This document shows positions 54,200-62,196 of a DNA stretch of 64,000 nucleotides, piece by piece. The DNA is taken from NCBI GenBank assembly GCA_035606235.1, contig DATNFU010000019.1, positions 1-64,000 of the forward strand, written 5' to 3'. Position 1 is the stretch's first letter. Every line of letters begins with the position of its first letter. Source of the stretch: 66-474 sp035606235 (GTDB lineage Bacteria; Pseudomonadota; Gammaproteobacteria; Xanthomonadales; Rhodanobacteraceae). The position numbers were made by a program, and so were the translations under genes. The notes below the pieces were generated by a model. The model did no database searches, had not been told where the DNA came from, and was given only the letters and a program-made list of their open reading frames with translations.

Positions 54200-54970
54200 T
54201 CAACGGCGCGCGTGCGCGGCCACGATTGCGCCGATCAGATCGGTGTCGCTGGCCGATGCGGCGCGCAGCACGTGGACGAAACCCGCTGCGCGCGCGGCAT
54301 CCAGCAAGCGCCCGCTGCTGGCGACCACCGTGGCCGCGAGCAGAACCCCACGCGCTGCGTCCGGCAAGGCGCTCAGCAGATTCAGCAAGGCTTCCCTGCT
54401 GGAAAGCGGCAGGTATAACGGCGCGCGGCTGCCCAACAAAGCCTGCACGTGTCGCCGATCCAACCGTGCAGGTACGCGCCGATAGACCTGCGCGTTCACG
54501 ACCCGCGCGCCGCGCGCGACGAGTTCATGTTCGAGCAGCCCGCGTCCGTTCGGCGCGCCGATGATGCCGAGCGTCAAGCCGCGTACGTGTTGCAGCAGCG
54601 GCAGCGCCAGCATCCCTTCACTGTCGGCGCGTGGCGGCACGATCGCGGGCTTGCGACCGAGCCGCTTCAACGCGGCGGCGGTGCCTGCACCGGGGACCAC
54701 GATCGCCGCTTGCGTGCGCAGTGGTTGCAGGTGCGCGGCAAACCGTACCGCCGCGGGGCTGGTGAAGATCACCACTTCGCTCGCCAACGCCGCGCGCAAA
54801 CCTGCCCGCGCTGCGCGGCTATCTTGCGCCGCGCGCAGACTGGCACCCGGCAAGGAGAATGCGTCGCCGCCCAACGCGCGTATCCGGGCGCGCAGCGCCG
54901 CACCCGCGCCGACCGGGCGCGTGATCGCCACGCGCACGCCTGCGAGTGGTTGGTCGGGGCGACTGGGCAT
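54200..54970 (-). CDS. hemD: Uroporphyrinogen-III synthase
   Basis: A 256-residue enzyme that closes and rearranges hydroxymethylbilane to uroporphyrinogen III. The two-domain fold is seen as the N-terminal ITRPVGAGAALRARIRALGG and the linker region VVIFTSPAAVRFAAHL; the conserved Tyr/Thr-containing segment VYRRVPARLD and LPLSSREALLNL follow. hemC, which often precedes hemD, is not next to it. TAGGAT ends six bases before ATG 54970 with no Shine-Dalgarno, suggesting a leaderless mRNA. Starts the hemDXY operon, divergent from the thioesterase gene. Confidence 0.93.
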   Translation of the reverse strand: MPSRPDQPLAGVRVAITRPVGAGAALRARIRALGGDAFSLPGASLRAAQDSRAARAGLRAALASEVVIFTSPAAVRFAAHLQPLRTQAAIVVPGAGTAAALKRLGRKPAIVPPRADSEGMLALPLLQHVRGLTLGIIGAPNGRGLLEHELVARGARVVNAQVYRRVPARLDRRHVQALLGSRAPLYLPLSSREALLNLLSALPDAARGVLLAATVVASSGRLLDAARAAGFVHVLRAASASDTDLIGAIVAAHARR

Positions 54971-55070
54971 GGCGCGATCCTAAACCAATGCGCATGGGCC
55001 GGCTTGTCGAATCGGAAAGCAACGGCCAAACTGACGGGACCACGGCAGTTGCTTGCATGCGAGCCCCACA

Positions 55071-55535
55071 ATGTCGAACACCGATCGCGCCTCGCTCGCC
55101 GCGCGCCTGCAGGCACACATCCTCGAACACATCCCGTTGGCGCGCGCGATGGAGCTGCGCGTGGCGCGTTACGACGGCGCGGAGCTGGAGCTGGGCGCAC
55201 CGCTGGCGCCCAACATCAACGACAAGGGCTGCGCGTTCGGCGGCAGCATGGCATCGTTGATGACCCTGGCCGGCTGGGGCCTGCTGGAGCTGGCGCTGCG
55301 CGCGCACGACATCGAGTGCGATATCTATGTCGGCGATTCGCAGTTGCGTTACCTCGAACCGTTGTGGGGCGAGTTGCGCGCGATCGCACGCTTCGCCCAG
55401 GCGGATGCGCTCGACACGTTTCTCAAGACCCTCTCCGCGCGCGGCAAGGCACGCATCAAGGTGCTCTGCGCGGTCGCCGGAGGCGAACGGGATGCCGCCA
55501 CACTGGAGGCGGCGTTCGTGGCGAAGATGCGTTGA
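55071..55535 (+). CDS. YiiD C-terminal-like thioesterase domain protein
   Basis: A 154-residue hotdog-fold protein matching the thioesterase domain of YiiD. Family segments are HIPLARAMELRVARYDGAEL, LAPNINDKGCAFGGSMASL (with the active-site region) and GWGLLELAL. Substrate is unknown. Start ATG 55071 has no clear ribosome-binding site; the adjacent upstream in-frame ATG at 55053 is an alternative. Divergent from hemD. Confidence 0.85.
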   Translation: MSNTDRASLAARLQAHILEHIPLARAMELRVARYDGAELELGAPLAPNINDKGCAFGGSMASLMTLAGWGLLELALRAHDIECDIYVGDSQLRYLEPLWGELRAIARFAQADALDTFLKTLSARGKARIKVLCAVAGGERDAATLEAAFVAKMR

Positions 55536-55609
55536 AGGTGCGCCGCCGATCGCGCACGGCACGCACGTAATCATGCACAATCGGGGCAATCTTGCCGCGG
55601 GAGTTCGCC

Positions 55610-56026
55610 ATGCGCCGTTTCGTTGCCCTCTTCGCCTTGACCGGGCTGCTCGCGGCTTGCGCCAACCTGCCCACCCACGCCAAGGACGAAGCGCGTGACG
55701 AGACGCTCGCGAGCTACGCCGCGACCTTGCGGTTCGGCGATTTCGCCAGCGCCTGGCAATTCGTGGATCCGAAAGTACGCGCTGAACATCCGCTGGGCGC
55801 AGCGGCCAAAAGGCGCTACGGGGCAATCGAGGTCGGCGGTTACGAAACCGACGGGCCCAGCGCGACCGGGGACAACACCATCGAGCAGACCGCGCAGATC
55901 AGCGTGGTAGTGAAGGCCAGCCAGAGTTCCTACGACATCGTGGACCATCAGATCTGGAAATATGATCCCGCTGCCAAGCACTGGTGGCTGGAATCAGGCT
56001 TGCCGGACGTGACGCCGCCGCAGTAG
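55610..56026 (+). CDS. Hypothetical lipoprotein with nuclear-transport-factor-2-like length
   Basis: A 138-residue protein with a lipoprotein signal (lipobox LLAAC, cysteine near residue 17) and a ~110-residue mature domain. The pattern of YAATLRFGDFASAWQFVDP, a later IEQTAQISVVVKAS strand series and IWKYDPAAKHWWLESG suggests an NTF2-like/SnoaL fold, but I do not recognise the family. ATG 55610 begins the signal. It is probably an outer-membrane-anchored protein of unknown role. Confidence 0.75.
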   Translation: MRRFVALFALTGLLAACANLPTHAKDEARDETLASYAATLRFGDFASAWQFVDPKVRAEHPLGAAAKRRYGAIEVGGYETDGPSATGDNTIEQTAQISVVVKASQSSYDIVDHQIWKYDPAAKHWWLESGLPDVTPPQ

Positions 56027-56063
56027 TCGCTGATAATGCGCGGTCGACTCAAGTCCGCTCGCC

Positions 56064-56507
56064 ATGAACGATATCCTGCCGCACATCCCGCAATTCATCG
56101 GTCACCATCCGCTGCTGGTCGGCGCGTTCATCGTGATCGTGCTGGCGCTGATCGGGTTGGAAGGTTCCCGGCACTTTCGCGGCTTCAAGGAGCTGACGCC
56201 GGCAGGGCTCACCCACCTGATCAATCGTGACGACGCACTGGTGGTGGATGTTTCGCCGCAGGCGGATTTTGAAAAGGCGCATGTGCCCGGCTCGCGACAT
56301 GTCGCGGTCAGCCAGTTCGACCCCGAGAACAAGGAATTGAAGAAGGCGCGCGAGTTGCCGATCGTTACCGTGTGCCGCAACGGCGCCGAATCGGCCAAGG
56401 CCGCGCGGCGATTGGTCAAGGCCGGATTCACGCGCGTGTACACACTTTCCGGCGGCATCGATGCATGGCGTCGGGCGGACCTGCCGCTGGCGAAAGGTCG
56501 AAACTGA
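56064..56507 (+). CDS. Rhodanese-domain membrane protein
   Basis: A 147-residue protein with one N-terminal helix (about residues 14-33) and a rhodanese domain. The active-site loop is CRNGAE with Cys104, so it may transfer sulfur or act as a persulfide reductase. The rest of the domain is typical (LVVDVSPQADFEKAHVPGS, YTLSGGIDAWR). GATAAT lies about 20 bases before the start and may be its -10 element. Confidence 0.9.
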   Translation: MNDILPHIPQFIGHHPLLVGAFIVIVLALIGLEGSRHFRGFKELTPAGLTHLINRDDALVVDVSPQADFEKAHVPGSRHVAVSQFDPENKELKKARELPIVTVCRNGAESAKAARRLVKAGFTRVYTLSGGIDAWRRADLPLAKGRN

Positions 56508-56602
56508 GGCGCTCTCGACGTGGCTTGAATGGAATGTCGAGCCGAAGTTGCAGGTGAGGCTTGGATGCCGGTCGGGAGCTGCGCCAAGGAAGGTTGCCTG
56601 GC

Positions 56603-57829
56603 TCAAGCCTGCCTCATCAAGAATCTCCTCATCGCTTCATCCTCGCACAGGCCGATCGCGCGTTCACGCGCTGCATGCGCTTCGTCCGGGCGCTGCATCT
56701 GCGCAAGCAGATGTGCGGCCAGTGCCCAGTACGGTTGATAGCTCGCCACCGCTTCGGCGGGAATCTGCTGCAGCCATTCCCATCCATCCTGCGCGCCGCG
56801 TGCCTGTGCAACAGCCGCCGCACGGCCGACCAGGGCACCGATGGCCGGCGCGATCCGCACAAGGCCTTCGTACAACAGCGCCAGTGATTCCCAATCGGTG
56901 CGGCCGTCGCGGGCGCGCTGCGCGTGCACAGACTGGATCGCGGCCTCCAGTTGGAAGCGGCCGATGCGGCCTGCGCGTTCGGCTTCGCGCAGCAGGCGGT
57001 CGGCTTGCACAATCATCGGCGCCGACCAGCGCGTGGTGTCCTGTTCACTGAGCGGCACGTAATGGCCGCCGTCATCGCGACGCGCGGCGCGGCGGGATTC
57101 GCAATAAAGCATCAAGGCCAGCAGCCCGCGCGCTTCGGGTTCGTTCGGCAGCAGTTGCAGCAGCAACGCGCCGAGTTCCAGCGCTTCGTTGGCCAGGCCC
57201 TTCCGGCGCGGGTCGGCACCGGCGATGTCGTCCCAGCCGCTGCCATAAGCGGCATAGATCGCTTCCAGCACCGCATCGAGCCGCGCGGGCAGACCGTCGC
57301 TACCCGGAATTTCAAAAGCGATCCCGGCATCGCGGATCTTGGTTTTCACGCGGCTGAGCCGCTGACCCATGGCTGCGGGCTTGACCAGGAACGCCGAAGC
57401 GATGCGCGCGGCGTCCAGCCCCAGCACGGTTTGCAGCATCAGCGGCGTGCGTGCGCCGGCATCGATGGCTGGATGCGCGCACACGAACATCAGTTTCAGC
57501 CGCTCGTCGGGAAACGTGAGTTCCTCATCCAGCATCGCTTGCGCATCATTCACGGCGGCGAGCAGCTCCGGTACGGCGCGCGCGTGTACCTGCACGTGCC
57601 GCGCCGCATCCACCAGCCTGCGTCGTGCGGCGGTCAGCAGCCACGCTTCCAGCTGGTTGGGCACGCCGTCGCGCGGCCAGGTTTCCAGCGCCGAGCGGAA
57701 CGCCTCCGACAACGCGTCTTCCGCCGCCGCGAGGTCATGCGAGCGCGCGGCGAGAAAGGCGAGCAGGCGGCTGCGGGAATCGCGCGCCGCGCGTTCAATC
57801 GTTTCGCGTATGCCGCTGTGTCCCGTCAT
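56603..57829 (-). CDS. SigJ-like RNA polymerase sigma factor (sigma-70 family, long ECF)
   Basis: A 408-residue sigma factor of the ECF41/SigJ-like type with a C-terminal extension. Region 2 is seen in SHDLAAAEDALSEAFRSALETWP and region 4 in GARTPLMLQTVLGLDAARIASAFL. The ~250-residue remainder is TPR-like (GLLALMLYCESRRAAR, WALAAHLLAQMQRPDEAHAA). The nearby YCII genes are a known companion of such factors (DGPF domain proteins). ATG 57829 is preferred over the one 24 bases upstream. Its regulatory target is unknown. Confidence 0.9.
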   Translation of the reverse strand: MTGHSGIRETIERAARDSRSRLLAFLAARSHDLAAAEDALSEAFRSALETWPRDGVPNQLEAWLLTAARRRLVDAARHVQVHARAVPELLAAVNDAQAMLDEELTFPDERLKLMFVCAHPAIDAGARTPLMLQTVLGLDAARIASAFLVKPAAMGQRLSRVKTKIRDAGIAFEIPGSDGLPARLDAVLEAIYAAYGSGWDDIAGADPRRKGLANEALELGALLLQLLPNEPEARGLLALMLYCESRRAARRDDGGHYVPLSEQDTTRWSAPMIVQADRLLREAERAGRIGRFQLEAAIQSVHAQRARDGRTDWESLALLYEGLVRIAPAIGALVGRAAAVAQARGAQDGWEWLQQIPAEAVASYQPYWALAAHLLAQMQRPDEAHAARERAIGLCEDEAMRRFLMRQA

Positions 57830-57895
57830 GTGCGCGCGATCAGCAGTTTGCACGGATGCCGGACGTGGCGTTTCGCTTCCACGCCTCGCAGCGGC

Positions 57896-58252
57896 TCATG
57901 AGGCAACTCTTCGACCCATGCCGCCCAGGGCGAACCCGAGCACCACCGCAATGAGCAGATCGAAAGCCACCGGTGTAGCAAGCCTGAAAAACGCCCAGGC
58001 GAGGCAGGCGTGCGCCACGTTCGCAAACATCAACAAGGCCACAAATGGGCGGGTACGGAAAGGCTCAACGGTTGCCAGACGGGCGAGCTGCCAGAGCAGG
58101 ATGGTTGCGATGAATCCACTCAGAATCACCATCAGGCCATAGCCGAATGTTTTGTCCTGCGGGGAAACCGCCGAAAGAAACAGGTATGCGTGTGCGACGT
58201 ACTGGATCAAGGTCAGGAATGATGCGGTGTACAACAGGGTTGGCAATTTCAT
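57896..58252 (-). CDS. Four-helix membrane protein, hypothetical
   Basis: A 118-residue integral membrane protein with four helices (about residues 8-30, 38-58, 68-90, 97-113). The N-terminus is KLPTLLYTASFLTLIQYVAHAYLF. No family is recognised. GAGGAGAGG stands seven bases before ATG 58252, a strong ribosome-binding site. It lies between the YCII gene and the sigma factor gene on one strand and probably belongs to the same transcription unit. Confidence 0.75.
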   Translation of the reverse strand: MKLPTLLYTASFLTLIQYVAHAYLFLSAVSPQDKTFGYGLMVILSGFIATILLWQLARLATVEPFRTRPFVALLMFANVAHACLAWAFFRLATPVAFDLLIAVVLGFALGGMGRRVAS

Positions 58253-58673
58253 GGTTCGCCTCTCCTCTCAGATGATGACCATGCGGCTGCGCCGGTTCTG
58301 CTGTGACCGGTTCATTCCAGGGGAATGACGTTATGGGCCGCAGCTCCAGCACGCGTCCCGGCAATACCGGACAGCGCTCGGCCCAGCGCACGGCTTCGGG
58401 GTGATCGGCGGCGCTCAGGATGATCAGCCCGCCGAGTTGTTCCTTTGCCTCGGCGTAGGGGCCATCCTGCACGCGCCAGCCGGTGCCGGACTCGGGCAAG
58501 AAGCTGATGCCCGAATCCGGCGGTTCGAGGCCCGCCCCACCGACGAACACGCTGGCCTCACGCAACATCCTGAGATAGGCGTAAACCGGATCGAGGAGCT
58601 GCACGCGCTTTGCCGGATCGCGGCGCGCGGCAAACAACTCCGGGGATTCGCGGATCAGCAACGTGTAGTTCAT
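58065..58673 (-). CDS. YCII-related protein with an unusual C-terminal overrun
   Basis: A DGPF/YCII-domain protein. Residues 1-114 match the family (MNYTLLIRESPELFAARRDP, VFVGGAGLEPPDSG, RVQDGPYAEAKEQLGGLIIL, VLELRPI). The frame then continues for 88 more residues without family similarity, overlapping the next membrane-protein gene by 188 bases. In another frame a stop comes at TAA or TGA within 30 bases, so a frameshift or stop loss at the 3' end is likely. ATG 58673 has GAGAGGA upstream. Companion of the sigma factor. Confidence 0.8.
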   Translation of the reverse strand: MNYTLLIRESPELFAARRDPAKRVQLLDPVYAYLRMLREASVFVGGAGLEPPDSGISFLPESGTGWRVQDGPYAEAKEQLGGLIILSAADHPEAVRWAERCPVLPGRVLELRPITSFPWNEPVTAEPAQPHGHHLRGEANHEIANPVVHRIIPDLDPVRRTRIPVSFGGFPAGQNIRLWPDGDSEWIHRNHPALAARPSGNR

Positions 58674-58789
58674 CGGGGTGTCCTCTCGCATTAATTTAGC
58701 GCGGTGACGAATGCACCTGCCGCGATTGCGCCTGCTCGCCTGACGCAATCACGATCCAGCCTTCGCTGCCACCGTCGCTCTCGACGCGT

Positions 58790-59155
58790 TCAGCGCTGGC
58801 CTGGAACGAGGTTCGGTCGCACTTCGAACACGCGACCGGGCGAGCGCGGCACGCGCGCGGCCCAATCGAGAGCGGCATCGAGATCGGGCACGTCAATGAT
58901 GAAAAAGCCGCCGAGCTGTTCCTTCGTTTCCGCATAGGGGCCGTCCTGCACGCGGCGCTTGTCGCCTTCGAAGCGCAGGGTGGATGCGGTATCCGGCACT
59001 TGCAGGCCGGCGCCGCCGACGAACACGCCGGCTTTCTTCAACGCTTCCACATACGCTGGCCACACTGCCCAGTAGGCCTCGCGTCTGGCGGGATCGGGGT
59101 CGTTGCGCACCGCGAAGTCGGCGGCCGTTTCATAGATCAGGATCGAATAGTTCAT
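58790..59155 (-). CDS. YCII/DGPF-domain protein
   Basis: A 121-residue YCII-related protein with the full family pattern: MNYSILIYETAADFAVRNDP, AGVFVGGAGLQVPDTAS, VQDGPYAETKEQLGGFFIID and the end VFEVRP. The family shares a ferredoxin-like fold; its chemistry is unproven. It is a paralogue of the gene at 58673, and both lie upstream of the SigJ-like factor on the same strand. Confidence 0.88.
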   Translation of the reverse strand: MNYSILIYETAADFAVRNDPDPARREAYWAVWPAYVEALKKAGVFVGGAGLQVPDTASTLRFEGDKRRVQDGPYAETKEQLGGFFIIDVPDLDAALDWAARVPRSPGRVFEVRPNLVPGQR

Positions 59156-59233
59156 GGCGGTGCTCCCGGTGGGTTAGAGCGCATGGTCGCTCATTCCCTG
59201 TCGCGCCAGCGATCCGGATTTCGACAGCGCCGA

Positions 59234-59950
59234 TCAAACTTCTTCGGTCGCCGTCACCTTCGCCCGCCGCATCAGCCAGCTCACGCCGCGCAGGTCGGCC
59301 AGGCCCACCCACAGCCGATCGAGCATTCCGTACTTGGAAACGCCGCGCGTGCGGGGGCGATGTCCGACCGGCACGCTGACGCTCTCGAACCCCGCGCGCT
59401 TCACCAGTGCCGGGAGATAGCGGTGCATATGGTCGAAGTAGGGCAGCAGCATGAACGTATCGCGCTCGAACAGCTTCAGGCCGCAGCCGGTGTCGGGCGT
59501 GGCGTCGCGCAGCATCCGCGAACGCACAGAGTTGGCGATCTTCGAAGAGATGCGTTTGTTGAAGGTGTCGCGGCGGGTGGTGCGCCAGCCGGCGAACAGC
59601 CTGATTTCCGATTTCGCCCGCGTGCGCGCGTCGAGCAATTTCGGGATATCGGCCGGATCGTTCTGGCCGTCGCCGTCCAGGGTGGCAATCCACTTTCCGC
59701 GCGCGGCGCGCACGCCGTTCCAGATTGCGGTGCTCTGGCCGCTCTGGCGCAGGTGTTTGATGATGCGCAGCTCCGGATGGCGCGCACGTTCGGCCTGCAG
59801 CACCGCCAGCGAATCATCGCGGCTGGCGTCGTCCACGTAGACCACCTCGTAATCGAGGCGGCCACGCAAAGCTATAGCGATTTCGCTCAGCAACGGCGGT
59901 ATGTTGTCGCGCTCGTTGAATACCGGCACGACCACGGAAAGCTCGGGCAT
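59234..59950 (-). CDS. Family-2 glycosyltransferase (dolichol-phosphate-mannose synthase-like)
   Basis: A 238-residue GT-A family-2 enzyme. The nucleotide and metal sites are visible: VVVPVFNERDNIPPLL, YVDDASRDDSLAVLQ and the DXD-like LDGDGQNDPADIPK. The C-terminal part ends with KYGMLDRLWVGLADL and lacks the two transmembrane helices of ArnC-like proteins. It probably transfers a sugar to a polyprenyl phosphate, substrate unknown. ATG 59950 is preferred. It lies between the anti-sigma gene and the YCII genes without evident functional link. Confidence 0.88.
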   Translation of the reverse strand: MPELSVVVPVFNERDNIPPLLSEIAIALRGRLDYEVVYVDDASRDDSLAVLQAERARHPELRIIKHLRQSGQSTAIWNGVRAARGKWIATLDGDGQNDPADIPKLLDARTRAKSEIRLFAGWRTTRRDTFNKRISSKIANSVRSRMLRDATPDTGCGLKLFERDTFMLLPYFDHMHRYLPALVKRAGFESVSVPVGHRPRTRGVSKYGMLDRLWVGLADLRGVSWLMRRAKVTATEEV

Positions 59951-60008
59951 GAGGCGCCCCTTCGCGAAAGAGCCGCGATTATCGCCGATGCCGCGCGGCC
60001 GTGCAGGA

Positions 60009-60737
60009 TCAGAGTTCCGCGAGCGTCTGCTGCGCCGGGCCCTGCAAAGCCTGACGCAAGGTGCGCTCCACATCGGAGAAGCCGCGCGCGTCGCTGCCGA
60101 GCAGCAGCAACGTGCCGTGATCGAGCGGCAGTTCGCGGCCCTGCCATCCGGCATGACGGAAATCGCGGGTGCGCGCGGTGTCGCGGTCTACGAAATACAG
60201 CGCGGTCACCGGTTCGTTGTTGATGCGGAACACCAGGTGCACGGTGCGATAGGGGCCGACATCGCAATCGCGCGCGAATACGGCGCCCTGCGGCATGGCG
60301 CGCAGGTTCACGCCGCGCGCGGCGAAGTCCCGCCGCAGCTCACCGTCGGAAACCGGTTGCGTGCGCGCCAGCGCAAAAGCCTCGCCGTGCACATGCGCCA
60401 CGCTCATCCCCGGCAGCGGATCGGCCAGTGCGCTGCGATTCCAGCCGAAGGTGGCGATGCCCACGGCCAGCAGCACCGATGCGGCCAACGCGAATCCGAG
60501 CTGCCAGCGTCGCTGCGCGCGCGTGCGCGTGCGGGTGGCCTGTGCCAGCAGGATGCGTTCGGCAAGCTGTGCGGGCACTTCGATGGACAAGGCTTGCTCG
60601 ATGCGCCGCTCCAGCCGCTGCGCGCGCCACCACGCCTCGGTGCAGCCGGCGTGGCAACTATCGCGGTGGGCGAAAAACATCGCTTCACGCGAACGCGGTT
60701 CGGCGGCGAGCCGACGGCGGAATTCAAGGCAATCCAT
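60009..60737 (-). CDS. DUF3379/zinc-finger anti-sigma-like membrane protein
   Basis: A 242-residue protein. The N-terminal ~40 residues contain H-x3-C-x3-C (HRDSCHAGC), the zinc-anti-sigma pattern, followed by a single helix (about residues 82-100) and a periplasmic domain with LRAMPQGAVFARDCDVGPYR and DRDTARTRDFRHAGWQGRE. The layout matches DUF3379 proteins that pair with an ECF sigma factor. Start ATG 60737 overlaps the sigma-factor end by 14 bases, so they are co-translated and the protein likely holds that factor at the membrane. Confidence 0.85.
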   Translation of the reverse strand: MDCLEFRRRLAAEPRSREAMFFAHRDSCHAGCTEAWWRAQRLERRIEQALSIEVPAQLAERILLAQATRTRTRAQRRWQLGFALAASVLLAVGIATFGWNRSALADPLPGMSVAHVHGEAFALARTQPVSDGELRRDFAARGVNLRAMPQGAVFARDCDVGPYRTVHLVFRINNEPVTALYFVDRDTARTRDFRHAGWQGRELPLDHGTLLLLGSDARGFSDVERTLRQALQGPAQQTLAEL

Positions 60738-61269
60738 GCGCCGTCTCCTTCGGATTCATGCTTGCACCACCATCGAGCAGTACGCGCAGCTTCTGCCGCG
60801 CGCGGAAAAGTTGGGTCATCACCGCGCCGGGCTTGCAGCCGAGTTCCGCGGCGATCTCCTCGCAGGAAAAGCCGCCCAGTACCTGCATCACCAGCGGCTC
60901 GCGGTATTTCGGTTCCAACCGCAGGATCGCCGCGCGCACCTGCGCATCGGAGCCCGCGCGTTCGGGATCGATCGCCGGGGTGTCATCGGCGAGATTGTCG
61001 TCCAGTTCGCCCAAGTCGAGACGCTTGCGTTCGAAACCGCGCGCGTGCTCGCGGCGCAGGATGGTCAGCAGCCATGGTTTGGCGGCGGCGCCGTCGCGCA
61101 GCGAGTCGAGTGCGCGCCAGGCGCGCAGCAAGGTTTCCTGCACCAGATCCTGCGCGCGCGCGTCATCGCCGCACAGCCACCAGGCGAAACGGTAGAGATC
61201 GCTGGCATGCGCGCGAACCAGCGCGTCGAACTGGCGTTGTCTGCTGCCCACCCTGGACAAGACCGGCAT
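60724..61269 (-). CDS. ECF RNA polymerase sigma factor
   Basis: A 181-residue ECF sigma factor. Region 2 is DLYRFAWWLCGDDARAQDLVQETLLRAWRALD and region 4 is YREPLVMQVLGGFSCEEIAAELGCKPGAV with the recognition helix near the end. It is paired with the anti-sigma gene immediately downstream (14-base overlap). AAGGA lies before ATG 61269. Its signal and regulon are unknown. (Motif strings given are segments of the visible regions.). Confidence 0.92.
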   Translation of the reverse strand: MPVLSRVGSRQRQFDALVRAHASDLYRFAWWLCGDDARAQDLVQETLLRAWRALDSLRDGAAAKPWLLTILRREHARGFERKRLDLGELDDNLADDTPAIDPERAGSDAQVRAAILRLEPKYREPLVMQVLGGFSCEEIAAELGCKPGAVMTQLFRARQKLRVLLDGGASMNPKETAHGLP

Positions 61270-61325
61270 GGCTCGATCCTTCTTTCAGCCGCCACTGGAA
61301 TGTACGCAAAGCGGCAGAGATTCCT

Positions 61326-62186
61326 CTAACGCAATTTGGCGAGAATGCCATCCAGCTCATCGGCGCTGTGATACCGCACGGTCAACTTGCCGCGGCCATT
61401 GCGGCCGTGCGCGATCTGCACGCGTGCCCCGAGCTTCTCGCTCAATTCGCGCTCCAGCGAGGCGATGTCCGGATCGCTGTGCGGCGCGCGCCGCTTGGCG
61501 GCAGGTGGCAGTTGCGCCAGTCGCACCGCTTGTTCCAACTGACGCACCGACCATTGTTCGGCGGCGGCTTTCTCGGCCAGTGCGATGGCGCGCGGCGCTG
61601 CAAGCGTTCCGAGCGCGCGCGCATGACCCATCTCGATCTGGCCGTTCTCGAGCAGGCGCCGGATCGGTTCGGGCAATTCCAGCAGACGCAGCAGATTGGT
61701 CACCGCCACGCGCGAACGCCCCACTGCATCCGCCGCCTGCTGCTGGGTGAGATCGAATTCTTCGATCAGGCGATGCAGTGCGTGCGCTTCTTCCAGCGCG
61801 GAGAGTTCCTCGCGCTGGATGTTCTCGATCAGCGCCATCGCCAGCACCGCCTGTGGTGCGACATCGCGCACCACCGCGGGGATTTCGGTCAGGCCGGCCT
61901 GCTGCGCGGCGCGCCAACGGCGCTCGCCGGCGATCAATTCGAATTTAGCGTGGCCGATGCTGCGCACCACCACCGGCTGGATCAGACCCTGCGCCTTGAT
62001 CGAGGCAGCGAGTTCAGCCAGTTTCACCGCGTCGATTTTCTGGCGCGGCTGGTATTTGCCGGGCGCGATCTGCGCAAGCGGCAGGTTGCGCAATTCCTCC
62101 GCGCCGCTCGGCGACTCCTCGACATCACCGCCGCCCAGCAGGACATCCAGATCGCGCGAACCCAAGCCTCGTCTTTTTGCCGACAT
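61326..62186 (-). CDS. parB: Chromosome-partitioning protein ParB
   Basis: A 286-residue ParB CTPase that loads onto parS and spreads. The N-terminal GLGSRDLDVLLGGG, the CTP-binding LIAGERRWRAAQ and the GERR motif, the helix-turn-helix QQQAADAVGRSRVAVTNLLR and the C-terminal dimerisation part (KLTVRYHSADELDGILAKLR) are all present. It follows parA by ten bases. parS-like TGTT-N-CACGTGAAACA sites were not seen in the window. Confidence 0.95.
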   Translation of the reverse strand: MSAKRRGLGSRDLDVLLGGGDVEESPSGAEELRNLPLAQIAPGKYQPRQKIDAVKLAELAASIKAQGLIQPVVVRSIGHAKFELIAGERRWRAAQQAGLTEIPAVVRDVAPQAVLAMALIENIQREELSALEEAHALHRLIEEFDLTQQQAADAVGRSRVAVTNLLRLLELPEPIRRLLENGQIEMGHARALGTLAAPRAIALAEKAAAEQWSVRQLEQAVRLAQLPPAAKRRAPHSDPDIASLERELSEKLGARVQIAHGRNGRGKLTVRYHSADELDGILAKLR

Positions 62187-62196
62187 GCGCGATTCC

